From: an uncultured Collinsella sp.
GTDB taxonomy: Bacteria > Actinomycetota > Coriobacteriia > Coriobacteriales > Coriobacteriaceae
Length of the DNA: 64,000 nucleotides
Direction of reading: 5' to 3'
Assembly (NCBI GenBank): GCA_900541785.1
Contig: UQKY01000005.1
Location: 13,558-77,557 of the forward strand
Numbering within the stretch: position 1 is the first letter of the stretch; the number at the start of each line of letters is the position of its first letter. A program made the position numbers and the translations under genes. Of this stretch, positions 17,719 to 26,001 are shown one piece after another. The notes beneath the pieces were generated by a model, which was not told where the DNA came from, made no database searches, and saw only the letters and a list, made by a program, of their open reading frames with translations.

Positions 17719-17944
17719 GACGCATCCCCTCCCTTAAATTCCACTTTTGCCATAGTCAAACATGCGTATTGTACGCTGTCAACGCAAGCCGAGACGCCTT
17801 TAAGGCTGTGTTAAGAACTTTTTTAGAGGATGGGATGAGGGTGCACTGTTGTTACTGAAGATGAGTCACCAATCATGCAACACGAGCCCATCAACCTCAT
17901 GACACGTCTAGGACGTAAGAGCAATTGACATTTGAAAACAAATA

Positions 17945-17974
17945 GGCTGCAAGTCATCCCCATGTCTTGCAGCC
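17945..17974 (-). terminator. Possible second terminator hairpin
   Basis: GGCTGCAAG and CTTGCAGCC (9 bp, 12-base loop) are followed on the minus strand by TATTTGTTTTC. It lies beyond the tRNA terminator and may back it up, insulating pelD from upstream transcription. Confidence 0.5.
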
Positions 17975-18013
17975 CGTGTTTAAACAATAGCACGGTTGAG
18001 TGCTTTTAAAGCA

Positions 18014-18039
18014 AAGACCCGGTTTAATAGCCGGGTCTT
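18014..18039 (-). terminator. tRNA-Arg terminator
   Basis: AAGACCCGG and CCGGGTCTT form a 9-bp stem with an eight-base loop, followed on the minus strand by TGCTTTTAAAAG. It begins 11 bases past the CCA end of the tRNA. Confidence 0.7.
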
Positions 18040-18050
18040 CAAAAACTCTC

Positions 18051-18127
18051 TGGTGCTCCATGGCGGATTCGAACCGTCGACCTTGGGATTAGAAGTCCCC
18101 TGCTCTATCCAACTGAGCTAATGGAGC
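18051..18127 (-). tRNA. tRNA-Arg (anticodon TCT)
   Basis: The minus strand folds as a full cloverleaf. The acceptor GCTCCAT pairs with ATGGAGC and a CCA end is encoded. The D-arm is GCTC/GAGC and the anticodon loop CTTCTAA gives TCT, reading AGA. The T-loop is TTCGAAT. There is a mismatch at the top of the anticodon stem and one in the T-stem. It lies at the border of the polysaccharide locus, but no integrase or duplicated 3' end was found. Confidence 0.93.
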
Positions 18128-18180
18128 ATAGAGTCGCGCGACCAAGCGGGTACAAGTTCGCACGGCCAATAAATTATAAC

Positions 18181-18948
18181 CTACTTGAACTGGTCATGGT
18201 ATGCCTTGCAGACCTCGTTCACGGGTCCATCCATGCGCAGGTCGCCCTTCTCGATCCATACAGCACGCTGGCAAATACGCTCAACCTGCTCCATGGAGTG
18301 AGAAACGAACAAGACCGTGACGTCGCCACTCTCGATAAAGTGCTGAATGCGGCGCTCGCACTTCTGCTGGAAAAAGACATCGCCAACAGAAAGTGTCTCA
18401 TCGACGATTAGGATATCAGGCTCGGTAATCGTGGCGATAGCAAAGGCAATGCGCGCGACCATACCCGAAGAGAAATTCTTCAAGGGCATGTCAACAAAGT
18501 CTTTAAGCTCAGCAAACTCAATGATCTCGTCAAAGCTCGCGTCGATAAACTCCTTGGTATAGCCAAGCAGCGCACCGTTCAGATAGATATTCTCACGCGC
18601 GGTAAGCTCCGGGTCAAAGCCGGCACCGAGCTCAATCAGCGGCGCGATATTGCCGTGGACTTTAACCTCACCTTCGCTGGGCTCCAAAACGCCAGCGATA
18701 ATCTTGAGCATCGTAGACTTGCCGGAACCGTTAGTACCAACAAGGCCAACGACCTCGCCGCGATGCACCTCAAACGAAATGTGCTTAAGCGCACGGAACT
18801 CCTCAAAGAACAGCTCGTGCTTTGCGAGCTTAATAAAGTACTCCTTGAGGTTTGTAAGCGACTCAGACGCCATATTAAAGATCATGGTGACGTCTTTGAC
18901 CTCAACAGCAAGGGGCTGCTTGCTGTAATCAATAGCAGATTCAGTCAT
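18181..18948 (-). CDS. Polysaccharide/teichoic acid ABC exporter, ATP-binding subunit
   Basis: An ABC ATPase of the Wzt/TagH group that powers export of lipid-linked surface glycans. Walker A is GTNGSGKST (71-79), the signature is a shortened NFSSGM, Walker B is ILIVDE, and the His switch lies in VSHSMEQ. The N-terminal preface (IFNMASESLTNLKEY) is typical of this subfamily. There is no C-terminal carbohydrate-binding domain, so it resembles TagH-short/RfbE types. ATG 18948 follows GGAG, and the preceding permease gene ends 12 bases upstream, so the two form a transporter operon. Confidence 0.88.
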   Translation of the reverse strand: MTESAIDYSKQPLAVEVKDVTMIFNMASESLTNLKEYFIKLAKHELFFEEFRALKHISFEVHRGEVVGLVGTNGSGKSTMLKIIAGVLEPSEGEVKVHGNIAPLIELGAGFDPELTARENIYLNGALLGYTKEFIDASFDEIIEFAELKDFVDMPLKNFSSGMVARIAFAIATITEPDILIVDETLSVGDVFFQQKCERRIQHFIESGDVTVLFVSHSMEQVERICQRAVWIEKGDLRMDGPVNEVCKAYHDQFK

Positions 18949-18960
18949 GAACAGCACTCC

Positions 18961-19806
18961 TTAGATGTAGAGAATGAACTTGTGCTCGGTCTTGTGGAAC
19001 ACGGCATAGCCAATGGCAAGGGCAAGAACAGCCCAAACAACACATAGGCCAACCGTAAGGGCAGAAGGCACGGTATTGAACAGGAAGATGTCACGCATAA
19101 ACTGGAGGTAGTTGTACATGGGATTGACGACCACCAGAACCTGAATCCAGTGATCCATCTTGCCAATGAAGTCAGTCGTCCAGAAAATCGGCGTCAAATA
19201 CATCCAAGCAGTAATGACAACACTCCATAGATGCATGACATCACGGAAGAAGACCGCCAGCGCAGACAGCATCAGACCCAAACCCATGCAGAAGCACATA
19301 AGCAGAAATAAGCAAACTGGCAGCAGAATTAGATGCCAGGTAGGGACCACATGGAACCAGAGCATGACCAAGGCAACAGCAACCAAAGAGAAGGCGAAGT
19401 TGACGAGCGAGAACAGCACCTTCTGCACTGGAAAGACCCAACGGTGCACCTTGACCTTCTTCAACAGCGAGGAAGCCAAAATGATGGACATCAACGCCTG
19501 GTTTGTCGATTCGGACATAACAGAAAACGTCACATTACCGACAATCAAATAAAGTGGATACATCTCAGGCGTAACGGAGCCATTGCGACCTTGGGCAAAG
19601 ATTGTCGAAAACACAATTGACATGACAATCATCATCAACAAAGGATTGAGCACGGACCAAGCTACGCCCAAAACGCTGCGACGATACTTAATCTTAAAAT
19701 CCTTGGTAACCAGCTGCCTAAGGATAAATTTGTCCTTTTCGAAATCATTTTTAGCGTGAGAGGCCGGTTTAGCCACCGCTTTCTGACTCTCTACATTGTC
19801 AGCCAC
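18961..19806 (-). CDS. Polysaccharide ABC-2 type exporter permease
   Basis: A 281-residue Wzm/TagG-like permease with a cytosolic N-terminus (residues 1-55) and six membrane segments. Typical motifs are RQLVTKDFKIKYRRSVLG and the TPIFWTTDFIG loop. Together with the adjacent ATPase it should move an undecaprenyl-linked glycan across the membrane. GTG 19806 was chosen for the AAGGAG box seven bases upstream; an upstream extension to 19833 is possible but has no such site. It is divergent from a glycosyltransferase gene. Confidence 0.87.
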   Translation of the reverse strand: MADNVESQKAVAKPASHAKNDFEKDKFILRQLVTKDFKIKYRRSVLGVAWSVLNPLLMMIVMSIVFSTIFAQGRNGSVTPEMYPLYLIVGNVTFSVMSESTNQALMSIILASSLLKKVKVHRWVFPVQKVLFSLVNFAFSLVAVALVMLWFHVVPTWHLILLPVCLFLLMCFCMGLGLMLSALAVFFRDVMHLWSVVITAWMYLTPIFWTTDFIGKMDHWIQVLVVVNPMYNYLQFMRDIFLFNTVPSALTVGLCVVWAVLALAIGYAVFHKTEHKFILYI

Positions 19807-19928
19807 GGACCATCTCCTTGTCTCGTAAAACATAACATTGGAAAGTATAGCCCTCCCACGTTAACGATAACCCACCGCAACAAATCTGGAAAACTAACCC
19901 ATATCTAATCAAAGGGGCAGGCGATAGG

Positions 19929-19934
19929 TATACT
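19929..19934 (+). promoter_or_regulatory. Possible -10 box (TATACT) for the following glycosyltransferase
   Basis: TATACT lies 34 bases before the ATG at 19968. No good -35 sequence is visible at the usual distance, so this is tentative. Confidence 0.3.
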
Positions 19935-19967
19935 TTCGACCAGATGAGTCATTAAAGGAGGTCCTAC

Positions 19968-20897
19968 ATGGACTATTCGAATACCGCCGTCATAATCCCC
20001 TGTTACAACGAAGCACTGACGATTGGCAAAGTTGTCGACGATTTTCATCGAGAGCTGCCCGGCGCAGTTGTCTATGTCTACGACAACAACTCTTCCGATG
20101 ACACTTCGCATATCGCTAAGCAGCACGGGGCTACGGTGCGCCACGAGCCCAGGCAGGGCAAAGGCAACGTGTGCCGCCAAATGTTCCGTGATGTCGATGC
20201 CGAATGCTACTTGATGGTCGACGGCGACGATACCTACCCCGCCGAAGCTGCCAAGTCACTCTGCAATCCCATCCTTAACGGCGAAGCAGATATGACCGTT
20301 GGCGATCGTCTTTCAAACGGCACCTATGCCGAAGAGAATAAACGAGCCTTTCACGGCTTTGGCAACAACCTTGTTCGTGCGATGATCAAATGGATTTACG
20401 GCTACAGCTTTGACGACGTCATGACCGGCTACCGAGCCATGAGCAAGCCTTTCGTCAAGACCTTCCCCGTCTTGAGCGAGGGCTTTCAGATCGAAACCGA
20501 GCTCTCCATCCATGCCGTCGACCACCGCTGGCGCATTCAAGACGTGCCGGTAGAGTATCGAGATCGACCTGCCGGCTCTGAATCCAAACTCAACACAGTT
20601 AGCGACGGTATTAAAGTCATAGCAATGATCGGCACGCTCTTTAAAGACTATCGTCCGCTCAAATTCTTTAGTCTTATTGCACTCGTTTTCGCCATCATCG
20701 GTCTTGCCCTGGGAATACCGATTGTTGCAGAGTACTTCCAAACCGGCTTAGTCCCCCGTTTCCCCACAGCCATGCTGGCAGCCTCATTCATGTTTCTGTG
20801 CGGCCTGAGCCTGGCAACGGGGCTCATTCTCGACTCGGTTGCAAAGGTTGAACGAAAGCAATGGGAACTACAAGCCTATAAAACTTATTCAAAATAA
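19968..20897 (+). CDS. GT2 glycosyltransferase with C-terminal membrane anchor (DPM1/GtrB-like)
   Basis: A 309-residue family 2 glycosyltransferase. The nucleotide-binding start is AVIIPCYNEALTIGKVV, the metal-binding motif VDGDDTYP lies near residue 85, and DVMTGYRAMSK follows. The C-terminus has two membrane segments (about 228-250 and 265-290). The family transfers a sugar from a nucleotide donor to a polyprenyl phosphate or to a lipid-linked glycan on the cytosolic face. AAAGGAGG precedes the ATG. It stands alone, divergent from the ABC exporter and convergent with the GlfT2-like gene. Confidence 0.85.
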   Translation: MDYSNTAVIIPCYNEALTIGKVVDDFHRELPGAVVYVYDNNSSDDTSHIAKQHGATVRHEPRQGKGNVCRQMFRDVDAECYLMVDGDDTYPAEAAKSLCNPILNGEADMTVGDRLSNGTYAEENKRAFHGFGNNLVRAMIKWIYGYSFDDVMTGYRAMSKPFVKTFPVLSEGFQIETELSIHAVDHRWRIQDVPVEYRDRPAGSESKLNTVSDGIKVIAMIGTLFKDYRPLKFFSLIALVFAIIGLALGIPIVAEYFQTGLVPRFPTAMLAASFMFLCGLSLATGLILDSVAKVERKQWELQAYKTYSK

Positions 20898-20934
20898 GAA
20901 GGGGTCTGGACTGAGTCCGGACCCCTTCTTATTT
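20892..20934. terminator. Bidirectional terminator shared by two convergent genes
   Basis: A 20-bp stem with one T-G wobble and a three-base TGA loop, with A/T-rich feet on both sides. The stop codon of the rightward glycosyltransferase (20895-20897) and that of the leftward GlfT2-like gene (20929-20931) both lie inside the stem. Confidence 0.9.
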
Positions 20935-22770
20935 AAGTCCCAAGTACTCTTCCCAGAACTCTCGCGAAGTCATGTACGGCATGGCATCTTTCCATGCTCC
21001 TCTGACGCTCTTGCCTTCATTACGATAGCGCGTCATCAGTTCGTGCTCTCGGCGGCGAATACTCTTGAACCGTGCTCGATCCATCGTGCGGATCGACCCC
21101 TTCTCGCGCGTCGGATCCAGAAAGACCAGCGTCTTACAACGCGTCGAGTTGCCCTCAAGCGTGCAGCTGCCGTTCTTAACCACATAGCCTGGCTTCCCAC
21201 GCAACAGCGCATCGGGAAGATAGTGCTTATCGTAAGGAATTGATCTCCAGTACTTCATAAATTTCGAAGGATGGAATTCCAGATTAACATTAGAGAGCAC
21301 CTGCTCCGTGACCCCGGCCTTGCGAAGAAGCTCTGGATCCATTTCGGAAACAGGGATCAGTTTTTCATTTAACTTGCCCTTGCCGATCATTGTCGCGGCG
21401 CCATCAAGCTTCTGGAGATACTCAGGGCCACGCAGATAATCCTCAAAGCCATCGAGAATAAATTCGGCAGCCTGATAGTCCATATCGCGCAAATTCTGAC
21501 GTACCCCTCGCTGTATACGAAGGACAAACAACTTCTCATCAGCACAATCATCGAGAGCAACCATGGCAAAGAAGTTGCGGAAGTACTGGTAGCAATCAAC
21601 CGAAGCACGGAAGCGACCCTCAAAGCTTGCATGCCATACGCAAATGCAATTCATGGTCATATAGACAGGCTTATTGCGCATGCCAAACTCAACGTCGTCG
21701 CAGCGGATAAAGAAAGGCATGGGAAGGCCGTTCTTTTCGATAGCCTTCACCGGAATGCAGCTATACCACCAGGCTCCGTAAGCCTGGTCAACCTCAACGC
21801 TCGTACGCTCGTTTTTGAGAATATCGGACAACTTACCAACATTCAAATCTTCTTTCACGCGACGATAGGCACCGGTAGTCGCCACATACGAGACATCCTC
21901 AAACTGACGAGTAGGATCTTCCATTGAGAGCATAGCACCGTTAATAAAGGCATCTTTGTATTTGCCCTTAGCTAAAGAAAGAAGATTGAACGTGCGAATC
22001 AAACTCTCGGGCATGATAGAGACATCATCATCCATCAAAATAATATGGGTGAACTGATCAGGAGTTTCGGTAGCCGCCATCATTCCACGTGCGAATCCTC
22101 CCGAACCGCCTGTGTTGGGGTTCGGGAGCACGGTGACCAGATCATCGGAAAGCGATGCAGAATCGAGGGTCTGCCCATTATCAACAACAAACATGTGGAA
22201 GTAGTCGCGAATCGGACCGCCCTCTTTAGAAATGCCGGTTTTAACGAGCTCAATGTTTGGAAGAATATATCGTTCATTCTTAAATGTGGTGGTAGAAAGA
22301 GCAAGATTGATCGGGTTAATTGAGCCCTCAGGAACATCCGTCAGGTAAGAAGCGCTCAAAAGGTCAACGGAATAGCCCTCGTCGCGCTCAATCCAAAAAC
22401 CGATCAAGTCGTAGCCGGTTGTATCGATATCGATATCGAGAACGCAAGGATCAACTTTATCGCCTTCAAAAGGATACGATTTAAGCTCGACAGGATTCAG
22501 CTCGCCAGACCTCACTCCATGAACGACAACCCGTCCTCTGCCAAATAAAGCCATATGCAAGACGACGCCGTCAACAGACGCATATTGATGCCATTTGCAT
22601 GCAGATAGGCCATTTACATACGTCAGAAAGTCAACGTTTCCATTGATATGAAGTGAATGAATGTTGTCATCATACGAAGCATCACCGGAGAGCACGCGAT
22701 AGTAGAGTTCAGGAAAACCCTTTGCATGCCTTTCAACTTTAAGTACAACATTCGCAAGTTTAAACTGCAT
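20929..22770 (-). CDS. GlfT2-like galactofuranosyltransferase (first copy)
   Basis: A 613-residue protein with the architecture of mycobacterial galactofuranosyltransferase GlfT2: an N-terminal beta-sandwich (residues 1-150), then a GT-A catalytic core. The core shows STTTFKNERY, the NPNTGGSGGFARG loop, the metal triad ILMDDDVSIMPES and a CVWHASFEGRF acceptor segment. A helical C-terminal domain ends the protein. GlfT2 adds Galf residues to a lipid-linked chain. No UDP-galactopyranose mutase is in the window, so the sugar is uncertain; rhamnose and other furanoses are alternatives. Start MQFKLAN matches the second copy. Confidence 0.8.
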   Translation of the reverse strand: MQFKLANVVLKVERHAKGFPELYYRVLSGDASYDDNIHSLHINGNVDFLTYVNGLSACKWHQYASVDGVVLHMALFGRGRVVVHGVRSGELNPVELKSYPFEGDKVDPCVLDIDIDTTGYDLIGFWIERDEGYSVDLLSASYLTDVPEGSINPINLALSTTTFKNERYILPNIELVKTGISKEGGPIRDYFHMFVVDNGQTLDSASLSDDLVTVLPNPNTGGSGGFARGMMAATETPDQFTHIILMDDDVSIMPESLIRTFNLLSLAKGKYKDAFINGAMLSMEDPTRQFEDVSYVATTGAYRRVKEDLNVGKLSDILKNERTSVEVDQAYGAWWYSCIPVKAIEKNGLPMPFFIRCDDVEFGMRNKPVYMTMNCICVWHASFEGRFRASVDCYQYFRNFFAMVALDDCADEKLFVLRIQRGVRQNLRDMDYQAAEFILDGFEDYLRGPEYLQKLDGAATMIGKGKLNEKLIPVSEMDPELLRKAGVTEQVLSNVNLEFHPSKFMKYWRSIPYDKHYLPDALLRGKPGYVVKNGSCTLEGNSTRCKTLVFLDPTREKGSIRTMDRARFKSIRRREHELMTRYRNEGKSVRGAWKDAMPYMTSREFWEEYLGLK

Positions 22771-22802
22771 TTTAAATACCTTAATCAAAGCCGTTGTAAC
22801 TA

Positions 22803-23990
22803 CTAATTACATTCGTCAACAAACCTTGCCATCGCGGAGCGAACATCGGGATCGGACAAAACATCCTTTGCAAAATGATCATGCCCGCAGATGTCCATAG
22901 GCATGTAAGGCCATCCAGGATAACAGGCATCAGCGACCTTTTCCGCTTTCGCAGGAACCGAAAAAGAGAAACCGCCAAACGGATGCTTTCTTACGGGAAG
23001 AATATCATTGCGATCCCAAATTATTTTACGCTTAGGGGCATCAAAAACGTTATCAATCGCGTATGCAAAATCGCCATGAGTCTCATCGGTCAACAAACCA
23101 AGTGCATGAGCCTTTTCGTTAAACGAATCGAATGCGCTCTGGACAAGATCAATCTCCGCAGAAGAAACAACTGTTCTCTGAGCTTCCAAGTCAACATCCC
23201 CGCACTGCACGCTAAGACCACTGTCGGGATGAACCATCCAAGGATTATCTTTCCAAAAACTAAACTCACCCTCATGTTGGTCAAAATAGTCCATGAGTTC
23301 AATTCTGAGTTGCCTAAGCTGATCGTTCGCGCGCTTGGAATTCTCGGCCGCCCGGTCGTAAATCGAAATGTCCACAAAACAAGGTATAAGCGGATTAGTT
23401 GAACAAAAGCGAACTTGACGACACTTTACAAACCAGTCATATACGAGAGTGATTTGATAATAAGGGTCGTCTTTCAAAACGGCAGCGAACTTATCCACAT
23501 CGGACCTAATCATGCAGATATCAATATCGTCATCCCAAGGAATAAACCCCGATCGAGACAAAGTCCCCACAAGAGAGCCGTAAGAAAGCCAGTATTGGAT
23601 ATTATTGGCAGTGCAAATCGCGTCCAGCTTACTCATCAACGCCGCGTTTGCCTGCTGCATCAATCTAATATCACCCTCGGCGTCGGGTAACGCATCAAAG
23701 ATTTTACAACGGAGCTCAAAAGGGGTGAGATCAGGGTACGCACGTCCCGCTAACAATTCAAATCGAAGGCTCATTTGTTCTGACAAACTTTGTTGGCGTT
23801 GCTTGAGCAATTCAATTTCTGGAAATAACCGAGTATCGAATTTGTAATTGATATTCATATTGATGCCGTTATCAGCCTGCTCGATACGCGAAAATACCTC
23901 GTCAAAACGGCGATCCATATCCTCATGCATGGCATGTAATGATCGGGATGAGCCGGGAAGAATCTTTTTTATATTTGAAAGCAAGGACAT
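22803..23990 (-). CDS. LicD family phosphotransferase
   Basis: A 395-residue protein. Residues 1-100 are largely helical (possible coiled coil, QRQQSLSEQMSLRFELL). A LicD nucleotidyltransferase-fold domain follows, with the hallmark SYGSLVGTLSRSGFIPWDDDIDI near residues 155-180. LicD proteins transfer phosphocholine or other phospho-substituents onto teichoic acids and surface sugars. No choline kinase or cytidylyltransferase (licA/licC) is nearby, so the substituent is unknown. GGAAGG lies eight bases before the ATG. It sits between the two GlfT2-like genes. Confidence 0.85.
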   Translation of the reverse strand: MSLLSNIKKILPGSSRSLHAMHEDMDRRFDEVFSRIEQADNGINMNINYKFDTRLFPEIELLKQRQQSLSEQMSLRFELLAGRAYPDLTPFELRCKIFDALPDAEGDIRLMQQANAALMSKLDAICTANNIQYWLSYGSLVGTLSRSGFIPWDDDIDICMIRSDVDKFAAVLKDDPYYQITLVYDWFVKCRQVRFCSTNPLIPCFVDISIYDRAAENSKRANDQLRQLRIELMDYFDQHEGEFSFWKDNPWMVHPDSGLSVQCGDVDLEAQRTVVSSAEIDLVQSAFDSFNEKAHALGLLTDETHGDFAYAIDNVFDAPKRKIIWDRNDILPVRKHPFGGFSFSVPAKAEKVADACYPGWPYMPMDICGHDHFAKDVLSDPDVRSAMARFVDECN

Positions 23991-24053
23991 GACTTAACCT
24001 TCCCAACGACAAACGATGAACGAAGCACAATTACACTTATGATACAAAAGAAC

Positions 24054-24080
24054 GAGTGGGTCCCACTTTGAAACCCACTC
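24054..24080 (-). terminator. Terminator after the second GlfT2-like gene
   Basis: GAGTGGGT and ACCCACTC flank an 11-base loop and are followed on the minus strand by GTTCTTTTG. It sits 10 bases past the stop at 24090 and before licD. Confidence 0.65.
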
Positions 24081-24089
24081 ACACGAAGA

Positions 24090-25967
24090 CTACTCAGACG
24101 CCTCTTTCAAATACTGTTTCCAGAAATCAATCGAAGTAAAGACATCTCTATACGAAGCAAATTCGGCATAAATCTTATCTTTGTTACGCTTGAATTCCCC
24201 CTCGGCCTTACGAAAACGAGTCCAAACCTCTTTGAATCGCTTCTTATCCATATGTCTAATAGCGCCCTTTTTATTAGGCATATCTACCACAATAAGTGTA
24301 TCAACATCCCTGATTTTACCGGCGGGATAAACCCATCCCGCAGCATCAATAACAGCAACCTTGCCCTTACGCTTTACCGAATCGTTAACGAAACGGTGGC
24401 CATTAATGGTCAGATAATCCTTAAATGCCTGCAGCCTAGACCTGTCGCCCTCAAGACTCAAATTGCCAAAAGTTAACTGCGTCAAGTCGACGCCCAGCTC
24501 TAGCGCTTGAGGGATGAGTTGCTCGATGGGAATCAATTGTTCCCTTTCACGATTTGCCGCCATAAAGCGAGCTTCAGCAACCGGATGAGAAATCCACTCC
24601 GGACCTCTCAAAAAATCTTCAAGGCCTTTTACCGCAAGAAGAGCGTCATCGTAGTCAAATTTCTTCAGGTCGAGTTCGACCTCACGACGAATCTCATAAA
24701 GAAAATCAGCAAGGGGAGCAACGCCGGTCGTCGCTTGGCTAATCAGCGTATTTCGGCTCACCTGATAACGCTCCACAGCGGCACTATACTTAAACTTAAA
24801 AGAATTATGCCAAACGCAAATACCATTCATGGACATGAACCTAGGTTTACAGCGAAGCGCGTACTCGGCGTCATCCGAACGAACAAATAGAGGCAAAGGC
24901 AGCCCCTCGCGCTCAATCGTTGCGGTAGGTATAACGCAATACCACCAGCCAGCATACTGTTGGACAGTGTCCTCATAAAGGCCAGTTGGGGCCTTATATA
25001 TCTCGGTCTCAACTACATCATGAAGTGAAGTCATATAGCCTTCAGGCTTAAGGGGAGAAAAAGTTCCCTTAGCAGTAAAGAACCCCAAATCCTCGGTACG
25101 CAAATTGGGCTCTTCCAAGCTCATCATGGCGCCCGATAAAAAGGCGTTAACATATTCTTCTTTGAGAAGAGAAAGCAGGTTGAACGTACGGATAAAGCTC
25201 TCGGGAAGAACCTCAACATCGTCGTCCATCAGGAGAACATGAGTCGCTTTAGGATTCTGCTCCAGCGCCTCAATCATGCCACGAGCAAACCCACCGGAAC
25301 CGCCGACATTTGGATTAGGATGAATCGAAATACAATCCGATCCAGAGTTGCAGTCTAACGATCTGCCGTTGTCGACAACATGGACATGAAAATGTTCTGA
25401 AATTGGCTCTTTACCAGAAAGAATCCCCTCTTTAATGAGATTTAGATTGTTAAGGACGTACTGTTCTTTTTTAAATGTCGTAATAGCAAGAGCTAATTCG
25501 ACTGGATGAATGCAGCAAGGATCAACATCCGCATAATAATAGGCATCATCAAGCGACAAATCGCCGGCACTTTCAATGCTGAAGGAATGTAGTATTTCAC
25601 CAGCCTGCTCGGTAATTTCGATATCAACGGAAGCCCAAACATCAGAAGAAGAGAAGCTGCGATTGGAGTCCGGAACAACACGGGAGCTCCAATCAAGATT
25701 ACCAACGGTCCTCTCCTGAAAATCAAAACCGGCACCCCGATATTTGAAATGAAGATAAAAAGACCCAGCATTCGAGTACTCTTTCCACTTCATTATAGAA
25801 AGAGAATTAAAATAAGTAGAAAAATCAACCCAAGAAGAACCAAGCAATCTCAGAGAAGATGGAGAATCAGAAATCGCCCTACCGGCTAGCTCTCTAAAAG
25901 AGAGGGTCGGGAATTGATCAAACGCCTGATTACCACTGAAGATGAGATTCGCCAACTTAAACTGCAT
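24090..25967 (-). CDS. GlfT2-like galactofuranosyltransferase (second copy)
   Basis: A 625-residue paralogue of the protein encoded at 20929-22770, with the same order of blocks: start MQFKLAN, AITTFKKEQYVLNNL, HPNPNVGGSGGFARG, VLLMDDDVEVLPESFIRTF and CVWHNSFKFKY. The two differ widely outside these motifs, so this is an old duplication and not a recent copy. Paired Galf transferases usually divide chain initiation and extension or make alternating linkages. ATG 25967 follows GGAG. The codon use is AT-rich, like the rest of the 21-45 kb section. Confidence 0.8.
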   Translation of the reverse strand: MQFKLANLIFSGNQAFDQFPTLSFRELAGRAISDSPSSLRLLGSSWVDFSTYFNSLSIMKWKEYSNAGSFYLHFKYRGAGFDFQERTVGNLDWSSRVVPDSNRSFSSSDVWASVDIEITEQAGEILHSFSIESAGDLSLDDAYYYADVDPCCIHPVELALAITTFKKEQYVLNNLNLIKEGILSGKEPISEHFHVHVVDNGRSLDCNSGSDCISIHPNPNVGGSGGFARGMIEALEQNPKATHVLLMDDDVEVLPESFIRTFNLLSLLKEEYVNAFLSGAMMSLEEPNLRTEDLGFFTAKGTFSPLKPEGYMTSLHDVVETEIYKAPTGLYEDTVQQYAGWWYCVIPTATIEREGLPLPLFVRSDDAEYALRCKPRFMSMNGICVWHNSFKFKYSAAVERYQVSRNTLISQATTGVAPLADFLYEIRREVELDLKKFDYDDALLAVKGLEDFLRGPEWISHPVAEARFMAANREREQLIPIEQLIPQALELGVDLTQLTFGNLSLEGDRSRLQAFKDYLTINGHRFVNDSVKRKGKVAVIDAAGWVYPAGKIRDVDTLIVVDMPNKKGAIRHMDKKRFKEVWTRFRKAEGEFKRNKDKIYAEFASYRDVFTSIDFWKQYLKEASE

Positions 25968-26001
25968 GAGGCTCCAATTACAATTTATGCTTAAACAATA
26001 A

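Larger units (their letters stand above)
17719..18050. promoter_or_regulatory. Upstream region of the Pel-type operon, with hairpins
   Basis: This gene-free gap separates pelD from tRNA-Arg. Near pelD, a small perfect inverted repeat GCGTATTGTACGC (17764-17776) overlaps a TTGACA/TACAAT-like stretch on the minus strand; spacing does not give a clean consensus promoter. Further out are two hairpins, listed separately. I find no coding potential. Confidence 0.4.

Noticed and set aside
18051..18127. tRNA-Arg as an attachment site of an integrated island
   Set aside because: No integrase gene and no second copy of the tRNA 3' end were seen in the window, so there is no support beyond position.
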